From the NCBI GenBank assembly GCA_965202905.1, contig OZ241868.1, positions 1,054,001 to 1,118,000 on the forward strand: a stretch of 64,000 nt of DNA, written 5' to 3'. Positions 52,553 to 61,642 of this stretch are shown here, in pieces (position 1 is the first letter of the stretch; each line of letters begins with the position of its first letter). The notes under the pieces are model-generated. The model made no database searches. It was not told the origin of the DNA and saw only the letters and a program-made list of their open reading frames with translations. A program made the translations under genes and the position numbers. This DNA comes from CAYFYS01 sp965202905 (GTDB lineage: Bacteria; Pseudomonadota; Alphaproteobacteria; MPNO01).

Positions 52553-53617
52553 ATGCGCGTGCAATCGACGAATCCGGCGAAGCTGGCCGGGATGTTCCGC
52601 CAGGAGTTCGAGCTGTGCAACGTCCAGCCGGGCGAGACCATCGCCTTGCTGAGCGATATCGCGACCCGCCGCGACTTTGTCGCGGCGTCATTCGCGGCCG
52701 CCCAGGAGCTTGGCGCGGACGCCTATGAGATGTGCGTCAACGCGGTGCCGTCCTGGACCAAGGTGGGCGTGGAGACCGTCGGCGCCTGCAAGGGCACCCT
52801 CGAAGCGCTGTGCGCGGCCGACATGCTGGTCTGCCTGCACATCCCGCTGTTCACCAAATGGCTCCAGCAGGTGCGCGATACCGGCGCCCGGGTGCTGATG
52901 GTGATCGACCACCCCGACGACCTGGGGCAGGCGATGGCCCCGCCCGGGCTCAAGGAGGCGGTGATCCATGCGGGCAAGCGGCTCGAAGAAGCCCGGACCA
53001 TGCGGATGTTCAACGAGGCCGGCATGGATCTTGCCGTCGAGCTCGGCGAGTACCCGGTGATGATCCAGTACGGCTTCGCCGAGGAGCCCGGCCGGTTCGA
53101 CCATTGGGGCGGCGGCCATGTCCACACCTTCCCGAACGAGGGCTCGGCCAACGGCACGGTGGCGATCAGCCCCGGCGACTTCGTGGTGCTGCCCTATAAC
53201 CGCTACGTCACCGACGAGATCCGGATCGAGGTGCGCGACGGCTTCATCCGCAAGATCGAGGGCGGGCTCGACGCCAGGCTGATGGCCTCCTGGCTCGACG
53301 ACAACCGCGCCCACGCGAACGATATGGACGGGCATGCGATCTCCCATCTCGGCTGGGGGCTCAACCCGCAGTCGCGCTGGGACAACGTTGCGCTCTATGG
53401 CGACGATCCCGACCGGTCCAACGCCGCACTCAGAACCTTTGCCGGCAACTTCCTGTTCTCGACCGGGCCCAACTCGCAGGGCGGCGGCAAGCGGACCACC
53501 AAGGGCCACTACGATGTGCCGATGCGCGACTGCTCGATCATGCTCGACAACGACCTGATCCTGGACAAGGGCAGGTTCGTCGATCCCAGGATGGCGGTGC
53601 CGCGCGTCCTGCGATGA
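52553..53617 (+). CDS. NicX-like 2,5-dihydroxypyridine 5,6-dioxygenase (M29 fold)
   Basis: A 354-residue protein of the leucyl aminopeptidase (M29)-like family that contains NicX, the Fe(II) enzyme opening 2,5-dihydroxypyridine to N-formylmaleamate in nicotinate breakdown. NicX is about 350 residues. The expected iron-site segments are DGHAISHLGWGLNPQ near residue 260 and TKGHYDVPMRDCS near 315, with the two histidines and the aspartate in place. Start at ATG 52553. Its stop overlaps the next gene by four bases. The rest of the nic pathway is not obvious nearby, so a related dihydroxy-heterocycle is also possible. Confidence 0.75.
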   Translation: MRVQSTNPAKLAGMFRQEFELCNVQPGETIALLSDIATRRDFVAASFAAAQELGADAYEMCVNAVPSWTKVGVETVGACKGTLEALCAADMLVCLHIPLFTKWLQQVRDTGARVLMVIDHPDDLGQAMAPPGLKEAVIHAGKRLEEARTMRMFNEAGMDLAVELGEYPVMIQYGFAEEPGRFDHWGGGHVHTFPNEGSANGTVAISPGDFVVLPYNRYVTDEIRIEVRDGFIRKIEGGLDARLMASWLDDNRAHANDMDGHAISHLGWGLNPQSRWDNVALYGDDPDRSNAALRTFAGNFLFSTGPNSQGGGKRTTKGHYDVPMRDCSIMLDNDLILDKGRFVDPRMAVPRVLR

Positions 53618-54681
53618 ACGAGGAAGCGAAGCCGCAAAAACCTTCGGTCGCCGAGGCCTTCGAGGAGTTTCCCTACTACGAGGCAGGCAAGGTCCCGCAA
53701 TACCACCGCTATCACGCCGAAATCTCATACCTCGACGAGCTCGAGCGTATCTGGGGCAAGCCGTGGGGGGCGCAAGGAATCGGCCGGCTGCGCGAGGTGG
53801 CGATGGTCAAACCGACCGAAGCCGAGGTGCTCGAGCTCTACGAGCAGGATTCCTCGTTCTTCGTCTTCAACGGCACCACGCCGGATCTCGCGCTCATGCA
53901 GGAGCAGCACGGGCGATTGGCGAAGACCTACGAGGATCTCGGCATCACCGTGCATGAGATCCGCTGGGCCGACGACCCGCCGATGGCGGCCTATGGACCG
54001 ATGAAGCGGTCGATCTCGGCCGCCGCGGGATTCGTGATCGACGGCGGCGCGATCATCCCGCGCGAAGCCACGCCCTACTGGCGCGGCCGATCGCGCTACG
54101 TCGCCAAGGCGTTGAGCGATCTCGGCTGTCCGATTCTCTACACCGTGCATGGCACAGGCGTGTGCGAGATCGGCGCCGCGGTGCGTATGGCCGACGACTT
54201 CATCGTCCTGATGCTGTCGAGCGACTGCAACCGGGAGGGCGCGGACCAGGTGATCCCGATCCTGGAGCGCGCCGGCTACGCTCACATCCTGCTCGCGCGC
54301 AGCCCGGGCCCGCTCTACGACTTCCACGACGAAGTCCCGGGGTGGATGCATGCCGACATGTGGCTCCTGCCGCTCGATGTGCGCCTCGCTCTGATCTATC
54401 CGCCGTGGTGCGACTACCAGACCGTCCGCGACCTGCACGCGCTGGGCTACGAGCTGATCGAGGCGCCGCGCGACGAGATCTGGCTCTACCCGGCCAACGG
54501 CATCACGGTCGAGCCGCGCCGGGTGATCATGAACGCGAGCGCGACCAGGACCCGCAAGCTCCTGGAGAACAAGGGCGTAGAAGTCATCCCCCTCCCCTAC
54601 GACGAGGTCCACAAATACGGCGGCGGCATCCGCTGCAACACCATGCAACTCATCCGCGACCCGGGGCCGCGGCTGGGGTAG
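53614..54681 (+). CDS. Amidinotransferase/deiminase-family protein coupled to the NicX-like gene
   Basis: A 355-residue pentein-fold protein like dimethylarginine dimethylaminohydrolase, arginine deiminase and related amidinotransferases. The likely nucleophile is C341 in YGGGIRCNTMQL, matching the GGGxHC motif but with Arg for His. A mid-chain histidine/acid segment is in LYTVHGTGVCEIGA near residue 182. The guanidine-binding residues of true arginine deiminases are not clearly present. ATGA overlap with the NicX-like gene means coupled synthesis, so it may act on the ring-opened amide product or on a guanidino-heterocycle. That idea is inference. Confidence 0.7.
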   Translation: MNEEAKPQKPSVAEAFEEFPYYEAGKVPQYHRYHAEISYLDELERIWGKPWGAQGIGRLREVAMVKPTEAEVLELYEQDSSFFVFNGTTPDLALMQEQHGRLAKTYEDLGITVHEIRWADDPPMAAYGPMKRSISAAAGFVIDGGAIIPREATPYWRGRSRYVAKALSDLGCPILYTVHGTGVCEIGAAVRMADDFIVLMLSSDCNREGADQVIPILERAGYAHILLARSPGPLYDFHDEVPGWMHADMWLLPLDVRLALIYPPWCDYQTVRDLHALGYELIEAPRDEIWLYPANGITVEPRRVIMNASATRTRKLLENKGVEVIPLPYDEVHKYGGGIRCNTMQLIRDPGPRLG

Positions 54682-54953
54682 CGGATGCGGCGGTCGCGGT
54701 CGTTCGCCGTATTAATCCCCGATGCGGGTCATTCGAAGACCTTCACGAACATCAGAACGGAAGTTTGATAAGGAGTTCTCCCCCAGCGGCGGACGATCCG
54801 GGCAGCGCCCCGGTCGAATGAGCGCAGGCCGCCGCCGCAAGGCCGACGGGCGAGCCGGTTTACGCGGGTTTACGACTCCGGCATGATTTTGGCTAACTGA
54901 CCCGCCGAGGATATGGCGGGCGCAAATCGAAACTATTGAGGCAGGAGGCAAGG

Positions 54954-56132
54954 ATGCCCAAACGCTTACTCTCCGCGGCCGCAGGCGCCGCCGTCGCGCT
55001 TGCGGCAGGTGCGGCCGGGGCCGCGGACTCGATCAAGATCGGGTTTTCCCACTCCAAGACGGGGATCTTCGCCCAGGCGGCGATCTCGCAGCTTCAGGCC
55101 TACGAGCTGTGGCGCGAGCAGGTCAACGCACGCGGCGGGCTGAACGTCGCCGGCACCAAACGCATGATCGAGTTCGTCCGCTATGACGACCAGTCGAGTT
55201 CGGGCAAGGCGGTCCAGATCTACGAGAAGCTGATCACCGACGACAAGGTCGACCTGCTGCTCTCGCCCTGGGGAACCTCGCTCCACTTCGCCATCGCCAG
55301 CGTCATCCAGCGCTACAGGTTTCCGGTCGTCGGCAACACGGCGGCCTCGGTCCAGCTCCGCGACCTGAAAGCCGGCAATCTCTGGTTCCCGACCTCGCTG
55401 TTCCCCGACAAGCAGTCGAGCGAACTGTCCAGGCTCCTCAAGGCGCAGGGCGTCGAGTCGGCCGCGCTGATCACCAACCAGCTCCCCTACACCCAGGAGA
55501 ACAAGAAATTCGTCGTCCCCGCGCTCAAGAGCGCCGGCATCGAGCTGGTGATCGACGAGGACTATCCGCCCAACGTGAAGGACCTCACCCCGCTCTTGAA
55601 CAAGATCAAGAACGCCGAGCCGGATGCGGTGCTTGCCTACACCTATCCGGCGGACGCGGTGCTCTACGTCAAGGGCGCGCGCGAGGTGGGTCTGAACGCC
55701 GGCGCCCAGGTCGTGCTGCTCGGCCCGCAATACGATTTCTTCGCCAAGATCTTCGGCCCGGCGCGCAACGGTATCCTGACCATGGGCCACTGGACCCCGC
55801 TCAGAACCGATTGGCCGAGCGCGAAGACCTTCGCCGATGCCTTCCGGGCGCGCTGGAAGACCGAAGCCGACTTCCTCGATGCGCCGCTTGCCTACGTCTC
55901 AGTCGAGATCCTGGAGCAGGCCGTCGCGGTCGCCGGCACAGACAAGGACAAGCTGCGCAAGGCCATCTCGTCGATGACCTTCAGGACCATCAACGGCCCG
56001 GCCAGGTTCGAAGGCATCCAGAACGTGCTGCTGCCGACGATGATCTCGCAGATCCAGGACCAGAAGCAGCACATCGTCTGGCCGCCCGATCAGGCGACCG
56101 CCAAGGTGATCGCCAAGCCGGCCTGGAAATAG
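54954..56132 (+). CDS. Branched-chain amino acid-type ABC transporter binding protein (LivK-like)
   Basis: A 392-residue periplasmic binding protein of the HAAT family. The signal peptide covers about 1-24 (MPKRLLSAAAGAAVALAAGA). The mature chain starts ADSIKIGFSHSKTGIFAQAA and has LLLSPWGTSLHFAIASVIQR near residue 105, typical of Leu/Ile/Val- or amide-binding proteins. ATG at 54954 is preceded by AGGAGG at five bases. It begins a complete five-gene importer. Such systems often import aromatic acids or amides in catabolic clusters, which fits the NicX-like pair upstream. Confidence 0.92.
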   Translation: MPKRLLSAAAGAAVALAAGAAGAADSIKIGFSHSKTGIFAQAAISQLQAYELWREQVNARGGLNVAGTKRMIEFVRYDDQSSSGKAVQIYEKLITDDKVDLLLSPWGTSLHFAIASVIQRYRFPVVGNTAASVQLRDLKAGNLWFPTSLFPDKQSSELSRLLKAQGVESAALITNQLPYTQENKKFVVPALKSAGIELVIDEDYPPNVKDLTPLLNKIKNAEPDAVLAYTYPADAVLYVKGAREVGLNAGAQVVLLGPQYDFFAKIFGPARNGILTMGHWTPLRTDWPSAKTFADAFRARWKTEADFLDAPLAYVSVEILEQAVAVAGTDKDKLRKAISSMTFRTINGPARFEGIQNVLLPTMISQIQDQKQHIVWPPDQATAKVIAKPAWK

Positions 56133-56197
56133 CCCGGCGGACAGGTCCCGTCCCGCGCCCTGCGGGACGGGACAGCGCGTAACGCCGGGCGCCGACG

Positions 56198-57088
56198 ATG
56201 GCTGACATCTTTTCCGGCCAGCTCCTGATTGCCGTGCTGGTGCTCGCCGCGATCTATGCGCTGGTGGCGCTCGGGCTGAACCTGATCTACGGCACGATGC
56301 GGCTCTTGAACGTCGCCCACGGCGAGATCCTGATGCTGGGCGGCTATTTCGCCTACTGGTCGTTCACCCTGACCGGGATCGGCCCAATCTATTCGATGGT
56401 GGCCGGGCTGATCCTGGCCGGAGCGTTCGGCGCGCTGGTCTACCACACTCTGTGCCGCCGGGTGCTTGCCTCCTCCCGGCTGGTCGAGCAGATCGAGGCG
56501 AACTCGCTGCTGGTCCTGTTCGGGGTCTCGATCATCCTGCAAAATGTCGTTGCACTGTCGTTCACCGCCACCGCGCGGGCCTATTCCTATCTCGATCAGA
56601 TCGTACGCATCGGCAGCTTCCAGGTGACCGCCGACCGGTTGGCAGTGCTCGGGATCGGGCTTGCGGCCTGCTTCGCCTGCGTGGCCTTTTTCCGGATGTC
56701 GACGACGGGTCTTGCCATCCGCGCGCTGATCCAGCAGCCCGACGCCGCCATGCTGGTCGGCATCAACGTCGAGCGCGTGCGCCTGATCAGCTTCTCGCTC
56801 GGCTTCGGCATCGCCGGGCTTGCCGGCTGCCTGATCAGCATGATGGAGCAGGTCTCGCCCTTCATGGGCTTCCCGTTCACCATCGCGGCATTCGTGGTGA
56901 TCATCCTGGGCGGGCTCGGAAATCTCATGGGCGGGCTGGCCGGTGCGGCGCTGCTCGCGGTGATCGAGATTTACGGCGTCGCGCTGACCTCGGCCAGCAT
57001 GCGCTCGATCCTGATCTACGGCGTGTTCATCGGCATCCTGATCTGGCGGCCCCAGGGGCTGTTCGGCGCCGCGCGGGCTACCCGATGA
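56198..57088 (+). CDS. livH: ABC transporter permease LivH
   Basis: A 296-residue inner-membrane permease with about eight hydrophobic segments. It starts LIAVLVLAAIYALVALGLNL and has the LivH marker LLNVAHGEILMLGGY near residue 38 and ILGGLGNLMGGLAGAALLAV near 235. It forms the channel with LivM. Its stop overlaps the LivM start by four bases. Confidence 0.95.
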   Translation: MADIFSGQLLIAVLVLAAIYALVALGLNLIYGTMRLLNVAHGEILMLGGYFAYWSFTLTGIGPIYSMVAGLILAGAFGALVYHTLCRRVLASSRLVEQIEANSLLVLFGVSIILQNVVALSFTATARAYSYLDQIVRIGSFQVTADRLAVLGIGLAACFACVAFFRMSTTGLAIRALIQQPDAAMLVGINVERVRLISFSLGFGIAGLAGCLISMMEQVSPFMGFPFTIAAFVVIILGGLGNLMGGLAGAALLAVIEIYGVALTSASMRSILIYGVFIGILIWRPQGLFGAARATR

Positions 57089-57996
57089 AGGCGACGCGAC
57101 CGGCCGTCCTCCTCCTTGCCGTCGTCGCCGCGGCGGCGACGCTGCCGCTTTACGCCGGCGACTACATCCTGGGTGTCGCGCTGTCGCTCCTGATGTGGAT
57201 CGCGCTGACCCAGAGCTGGGTCGTGCTGTCCGCCATGACCGGCTATATCTCGCTCGGCCATGCGGTCTTCTTCGGGGCCGGCGCCTATGTGATGGTGCTG
57301 TGCTTCGGCACCCTGCCCTTCTGGCTGTCGGTGATCCTGTCCGGGCTCGCGACCGGTCTGATCGCGCTCCTGGTGGGCTATCCGTGCCTTCGGGTTCGCG
57401 GACCCTATTTCGTGATCCTCACCTTCGGCCTGGCGGAGCTGGTCAAGTTCATCGTGATCAATACCGAAGCCGCGCTCGGCAAGTTCGGCCGGCTGTTGTT
57501 CGGCGCACCGGGACTCGCCGACCTGTTTCACGTCGTCCTCGCGCTCGCCGCCGCCTCGATGGTCATTACCTACCTCGTGCGGCGTTCGCGCTTCGGCGCG
57601 GGCCTGCGCGCAATCCGGGAGAACGAGGGCGCGGCCGAGACTCTGGGCATCAACGTCGGCCGCTTCAAGGTGCTCGCCTTCGCGCTGTCCGCGGTTATCC
57701 CGGGCATGGTCGGCGCGGTGATGGTGCTGCGCACGACCTATTTCGAGCCGCTGGACGTCTTCAACCCGATCACGTCGTTTACAATCGTCTCGATCGCCAT
57801 TATCGGCGGCGGCGACGATGTGCCGGGTCCGCTCTACGGCGCCTGTTTCCTGGTCCTGCTTCAGGAGCTCCTGTGGGCGAACTGGCCGGAGATCTACATG
57901 ATCCTGCTCGGCGCGCTTCTGATCGGCTTCGTGCTCGGCGCGCCCGACGGAATTCAGGGCCGGATCGCGCTGCTGCGCCGGCGACTTGCGGCATGA
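57085..57996 (+). CDS. livM: ABC transporter permease LivM
   Basis: A 303-residue membrane permease. Marker segments are LSAMTGYISLGHAVFFGAGA near residue 48, RAIRENEGAAETLGINVGRF near 173 (the EAA-type loop that contacts the ATPases), and AIIGGGDDVPGPLYGACFLV near 233. ATG at 57085 overlaps livH by four bases, and its stop overlaps livG by four bases. Confidence 0.95.
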   Translation: MKATRPAVLLLAVVAAAATLPLYAGDYILGVALSLLMWIALTQSWVVLSAMTGYISLGHAVFFGAGAYVMVLCFGTLPFWLSVILSGLATGLIALLVGYPCLRVRGPYFVILTFGLAELVKFIVINTEAALGKFGRLLFGAPGLADLFHVVLALAAASMVITYLVRRSRFGAGLRAIRENEGAAETLGINVGRFKVLAFALSAVIPGMVGAVMVLRTTYFEPLDVFNPITSFTIVSIAIIGGGDDVPGPLYGACFLVLLQELLWANWPEIYMILLGALLIGFVLGAPDGIQGRIALLRRRLAA

Positions 57997-58724
57997 GCAT
58001 CCTGCAGCTCGACGGGCTGTCGAAGAGCTTCGGCGGAGTGCTCGCCATCGATTCCATCGACTTCACGATCGAGCCCGGCGAAATCGTCGGGCTGATGGGC
58101 GCCAACGGCGCGGGAAAGACCACGCTGTTCGGGCTGATCGCCGGCAATTTGCGGCCGAGCGCCGGCAAGATCCGGTTCGAGGACCGGCGCATCGACGGTA
58201 TGCGACCGGATCAGATAAGCCGGCTCGGCATCGCGCGCGCATTCCAGATCGTGCGCCCGTTCACCGGGCTGAGCGTGCTGGAGAACGTCACCGTCGGCGT
58301 CCTGTTCGGCAACGGGCGGGAGCTGTCGGTCGCCCGCGCCGAGGCGCGCGCGGGCGAGGTGCTGGCCGAGGTCGGGCTTGCGGACCGGGCCGCGAGCCCC
58401 GCCGGCACGTTGACGCTTGCCGGCCGCAAGCGGCTGGAAATTGCCCGCGCCATCGCGACGCGGCCCAAGCTGCTGCTGCTGGATGAGGTCATGGCCGGGC
58501 TGACGCCGACCGAAATCGACGAGGCGCTGGCCATTGTCAATGCTTTGCGCGCACGCCACGGCCTGACTATTGTGGTCATCGAGCATGTCATGCGCGCCCT
58601 GATGCGGCTGTGCGAGCGCTTGGTGGTGATCCACCACGGCGTCAAAATCGGCGAGGGCAGCCCGCAGGCGATTGCCAATGACGACGCGGTGATCGAGGCC
58701 TATCTGGGACGCAGCACGGGATGA
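57993..58724 (+). CDS. livG: ABC transporter ATP-binding protein LivG
   Basis: A 243-residue ATPase. Walker A is GANGAGKTTLF near residue 36 and Walker B is LLLLDEVMAGLTPTE near 160. The signature, normally LSGG, reads TLAGRKRLEIARA. LivG proteins often have such changed C-loops. ATG at 57993 overlaps livM; the stop overlaps livF by four bases. It powers uptake together with LivF. Confidence 0.94.
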   Translation: MSILQLDGLSKSFGGVLAIDSIDFTIEPGEIVGLMGANGAGKTTLFGLIAGNLRPSAGKIRFEDRRIDGMRPDQISRLGIARAFQIVRPFTGLSVLENVTVGVLFGNGRELSVARAEARAGEVLAEVGLADRAASPAGTLTLAGRKRLEIARAIATRPKLLLLDEVMAGLTPTEIDEALAIVNALRARHGLTIVVIEHVMRALMRLCERLVVIHHGVKIGEGSPQAIANDDAVIEAYLGRSTG

Positions 58725-59434
58725 CCGCCCTGCTCGAGGTCAGCGGTGTCGGCGCCGGCTACGGCGAGGCGAGAATCCTCGAGGACGTCTCGCTCGATGT
58801 GGCCGAAGGCTCGATCACCGCCCTGCTCGGCAGCAACGGCGCCGGCAAGACCACGCTGATGCGCGCCCTGGCTGGTCTGCTGCCGCTCGACGGCGGGCGC
58901 ATCGCGTTTGCCGGCGGCCGGATCGACGGCGCCGCGCCGCATCACCGCGTCGAGCAGGGTATCGCGCTGGTCCCCGAGGGCCGCCTGATCTTCCCCGAGT
59001 TCTCGGTCGAGGAGAACCTCCGGGTCGGCGCCGCCGCGGCCCGCGCCCGCGCCGCCGCAGCGGCCCGCATCGAGGAGATGTTCGCCCTGTTCCCGCGGCT
59101 GCGCGAGCGGCGGCGCCAGGCGGGAGGCACGCTGTCCGGCGGCGAGCAGCAGATGCTGGCGCTCGCGCGCGGCCTGATGTCCAGCCCGCGCCTCCTGCTG
59201 CTCGACGAGCCCAGCCTCGGGCTCGCGCCGACCGTCGTCGCCGACCTGTTCGGGATGATCGTCGAAGTGCGTGCGAGAGGCGTGACGGTGTTCATCGTCG
59301 AGCAGGACATCCATGCGACGCTCGCTGTCGCCGACTCGGCCTATGTGCTGGAGAACGGCCGCATCGTGCTGGCCGGCGCCGGCACCGAGCTCTTGGAAAA
59401 CCCCTCGGTCAAGGAAGCCTATCTGGGGCTTTGA
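58721..59434 (+). CDS. livF: ABC transporter ATP-binding protein LivF
   Basis: A 237-residue ATPase with Walker A GSNGAGKTTLM near residue 36, a canonical signature TLSGGEQQMLALARGL near 130, Walker B LLLLDEPSLGLAPTVV near 153, and the switch histidine in VFIVEQDIHATL (His replaced by the usual EQD arrangement of LivF). Last gene of the importer; a hairpin follows 10 bases after its stop. Confidence 0.95.
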   Translation: MTALLEVSGVGAGYGEARILEDVSLDVAEGSITALLGSNGAGKTTLMRALAGLLPLDGGRIAFAGGRIDGAAPHHRVEQGIALVPEGRLIFPEFSVEENLRVGAAAARARAAAAARIEEMFALFPRLRERRRQAGGTLSGGEQQMLALARGLMSSPRLLLLDEPSLGLAPTVVADLFGMIVEVRARGVTVFIVEQDIHATLAVADSAYVLENGRIVLAGAGTELLENPSVKEAYLGL

Positions 59435-59443
59435 AAGTCCCGT

Positions 59444-59466
59444 CCGGATTGGATATCCGGCCTTTT
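59444..59466 (+). terminator. Small terminator after livF
   Basis: CCGGAT (59444-59449) and ATCCGG (59455-59460) form a six-base stem with a TGGAT loop, followed by CCTTTT. Weak but correctly placed. Confidence 0.5.
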
Positions 59467-59493
59467 GAATGACAGTCTGGCCACGGCGTTCGT

Positions 59494-59555
59494 GTCGCTC
59501 CCGCAAAAGCGGGAGTTCAGATGCGCCTCTGGCGTTCCGCATTCGCGGGAACGAC
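59494..59555. repeat. Extragenic palindromic repeat element
   Basis: GTCGCTCCCGC (59494-59504) and GCGGGAACGAC (59545-59555) are inverted copies with one mismatch, and inside them lies a small hairpin, CTCCCGC/GCGGGAG around AAAA. This is the look of the short GTCxTTCCCGC-type extragenic repeats scattered in many proteobacterial genomes. It ends 25 bases before the start of the next gene. Confidence 0.6.
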
Positions 59556-59580
59556 AAAGGATGTCAAGGGAAGCGAACAG

Positions 59581-60393
59581 ATGCGCATCCAGGACTACCC
59601 GCCGCAGGAGCCGTTCTCGAAATTCGCGATGCCCTATATCGAGGAGGTCGCGCGCCGTTCGGCCGGCCATGACGGCATCGATGTCCTCTATGGCGACGAT
59701 CCCTGTCAGGGGATCGCGCTGCATGTGCCGGACGCGCCCAACGGCGCCGTCTTCGCCTTCGTCCACGGCGGCGGCTGGACCAGCGGCTACCGCGAGCACA
59801 TGAATTTCATGGCGCCGGGAGTCCTCGCCGCCGGGGTGATCTTCGCCAGCATCGGCTACCGTCTGGCGCCGGCCCACATCTTCCCGACGGGGCTCGACGA
59901 CATCGCGGCCGGCATCATGTGGCTGCGCTCCAACATCGCCGGCCACGGCGGCGATCCTCAACGCATCTTCATCGGCGGGCACTCGGCGGGCGGGCACTAC
60001 ACGGCGCTCGCGGCGGTGCGCGAGGATGTCTTGCCCGCCGGGACCGTCCGCGGCTGCCTGCCGATTTCGGGCGTCTACGACTTCATGCCGGGCAACGGCA
60101 TGTCCGTGCGCCCGCGCTTCCTGGGGCCGGAGGAGTCGGAAAACGACGCACCGGCGAGCCCGATCCACCGCATCGGCGATGCGGCGCCACCGTTCCTGAT
60201 CACCCACGGTAGCAAGGATTTCCCCCATCTGATAACCCAGGCCGAGCGGATGGAGGCCAAGCTTACCAGAAAAGGCTGCGACGTCGAGCGCATCGTGCTG
60301 GAAGGGCGCGATCATTTCACCGCCAGCCTCGCCGGCGGCGAAGCGGACGGCCCCTGGGTCGGCCGGGCGCTCGCCTGGATGGCGGCCCGCTGA
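59581..60393 (+). CDS. Alpha/beta hydrolase, kynurenine formamidase/esterase-like
   Basis: A 270-residue hydrolase of the HSL/arylformamidase type. The oxyanion motif is FVHGGGW at 60-66 and the nucleophile elbow is GGHSAGGH with S135. The acid lies in ITHGSKDFPHLI and the base histidine in LEGRDHFTASL. Start at ATG 59581; an earlier in-frame ATG lies inside a palindromic repeat. A formamide or ester bond is the likely target. Given the NicX-like gene, it could remove formyl from N-formylmaleamate as NicD does, but similarity to NicD itself is not evident. Confidence 0.8.
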   Translation: MRIQDYPPQEPFSKFAMPYIEEVARRSAGHDGIDVLYGDDPCQGIALHVPDAPNGAVFAFVHGGGWTSGYREHMNFMAPGVLAAGVIFASIGYRLAPAHIFPTGLDDIAAGIMWLRSNIAGHGGDPQRIFIGGHSAGGHYTALAAVREDVLPAGTVRGCLPISGVYDFMPGNGMSVRPRFLGPEESENDAPASPIHRIGDAAPPFLITHGSKDFPHLITQAERMEAKLTRKGCDVERIVLEGRDHFTASLAGGEADGPWVGRALAWMAAR

Positions 60394-60533
60394 GAGACCG
60401 TTCGGCGGCCTTAGCTTCGTGGGCGCGTGCGCTCACCCAGGCGGATCCAGACCGCCTTGCCGTCCGGACCCCACAATCGTAAGCTCAAAACGATCGCATT
60501 GCGGCCGCCAAGAGACCGTGTCGTAACAGGGAG

Positions 60534-61577
60534 ATGAATCAGATGCTACGGACATTCAGTGGTTTAGCCGCCGCCGCGCTGGCCGCGGCAGCGCTGGCCG
60601 TACCCCAGGCCGCATCGGCCGAGAAGCTGTTCCTGCGCTACAGCCAATGGATTCCGCCGGGTCATTGGAGCCAGCGCGCGCTGCTGCACAAATGGTTCCG
60701 GGAGGTGGAAAAGGCGACCGAAGGCCGGGTGGACATTCGGGCCACGGCCAAAGGGCTTGGCGCCCCGCCACGCCAGTACCAACTCGCCGTCGACGGCATC
60801 GCCGATGTGGTCTGGGTCACCCACGGCTACACCCCGGGCAGCTTCCCGCTGAGCGAGATGCCCGAGCTTCCGTTCATGACCAAGTCCGCCGAGGCGAACT
60901 CGGTCGCCTACTGGCGCGTGTTCAAGAAGATTTTCGAGCCGGCCGGGATGCACAGAGACGTCCATACACTGACTGTCTTCCTGCACGTCCCCGGCCAGAT
61001 CTACAACAACAAGCGCGCGATCGGCACGCTGGAGGACATCAAGGGCCTCAAGCTGCGCATTCCCAACAACACCACGTCCAACGCGCTCAAACTGCTCGGC
61101 GGCGTGCCGATGGCGGCCCCGGTCACAAAGCTGCGCGACGGACTCGCCAAGGGCGTGTTCGACGGCACGACGCTGACCGATGAAGCGATCTATGCCTTCA
61201 AGATCGGCAAGTTCGTCAAGTTTGCCACCCACATTCCGGGCGGGCTGTACAATGTCAGCTTCGCCATGGCCATGAACAAGGGCAAGTGGAACAAGATCTC
61301 GTCCAAAGATCAGATAACGATCATGGCCGCCGCCGGCGAGGTGCTGGGCGGCCACCGAATCGCGCGCACATGGGACGAGCGCGAGCAGTGGGCGCCGTCT
61401 CAGCTCAAGAAGGACGGGGTGACCTGGACCACGCTCAAGGGCAAGCCGCTCGCCGAGCTCAAGATGAAGCTCGCGGTCTACGAAGAGAACTGGATCAAGA
61501 AGGCGGCCAAATCCGGCGTCGACGGCGCCGCCGCGCTGAAGATGTTCCGCGAAGAAATCGCGAACTACGGCTCGTAG
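60534..61577 (+). CDS. dctP: TRAP transporter substrate-binding protein DctP
   Basis: A 347-residue periplasmic binding protein with signal peptide 1-29 (MNQMLRTFSGLAAAALAAAA, cleaved after ASA). The mature chain starts EKLFLRYSQWIPPGHWSQRA and has the DctP ligand segment IKGLKLRIPNNTTSNALKLL near residue 175. Either the ATG at 60534 (ACAGGGAG just upstream) or the one at 60543 may be used. It is followed by the DctQ and DctM membrane genes, so this is a complete TRAP importer. Confidence 0.93.
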   Translation: MNQMLRTFSGLAAAALAAAALAVPQAASAEKLFLRYSQWIPPGHWSQRALLHKWFREVEKATEGRVDIRATAKGLGAPPRQYQLAVDGIADVVWVTHGYTPGSFPLSEMPELPFMTKSAEANSVAYWRVFKKIFEPAGMHRDVHTLTVFLHVPGQIYNNKRAIGTLEDIKGLKLRIPNNTTSNALKLLGGVPMAAPVTKLRDGLAKGVFDGTTLTDEAIYAFKIGKFVKFATHIPGGLYNVSFAMAMNKGKWNKISSKDQITIMAAAGEVLGGHRIARTWDEREQWAPSQLKKDGVTWTTLKGKPLAELKMKLAVYEENWIKKAAKSGVDGAAALKMFREEIANYGS

Positions 61578-61642
61578 AGAGCGCAACCGCAATCGCGGCG
61601 ATGGGCGGGCCGGACCGTCCATCGCCGCGCGAGCATCCCGAC

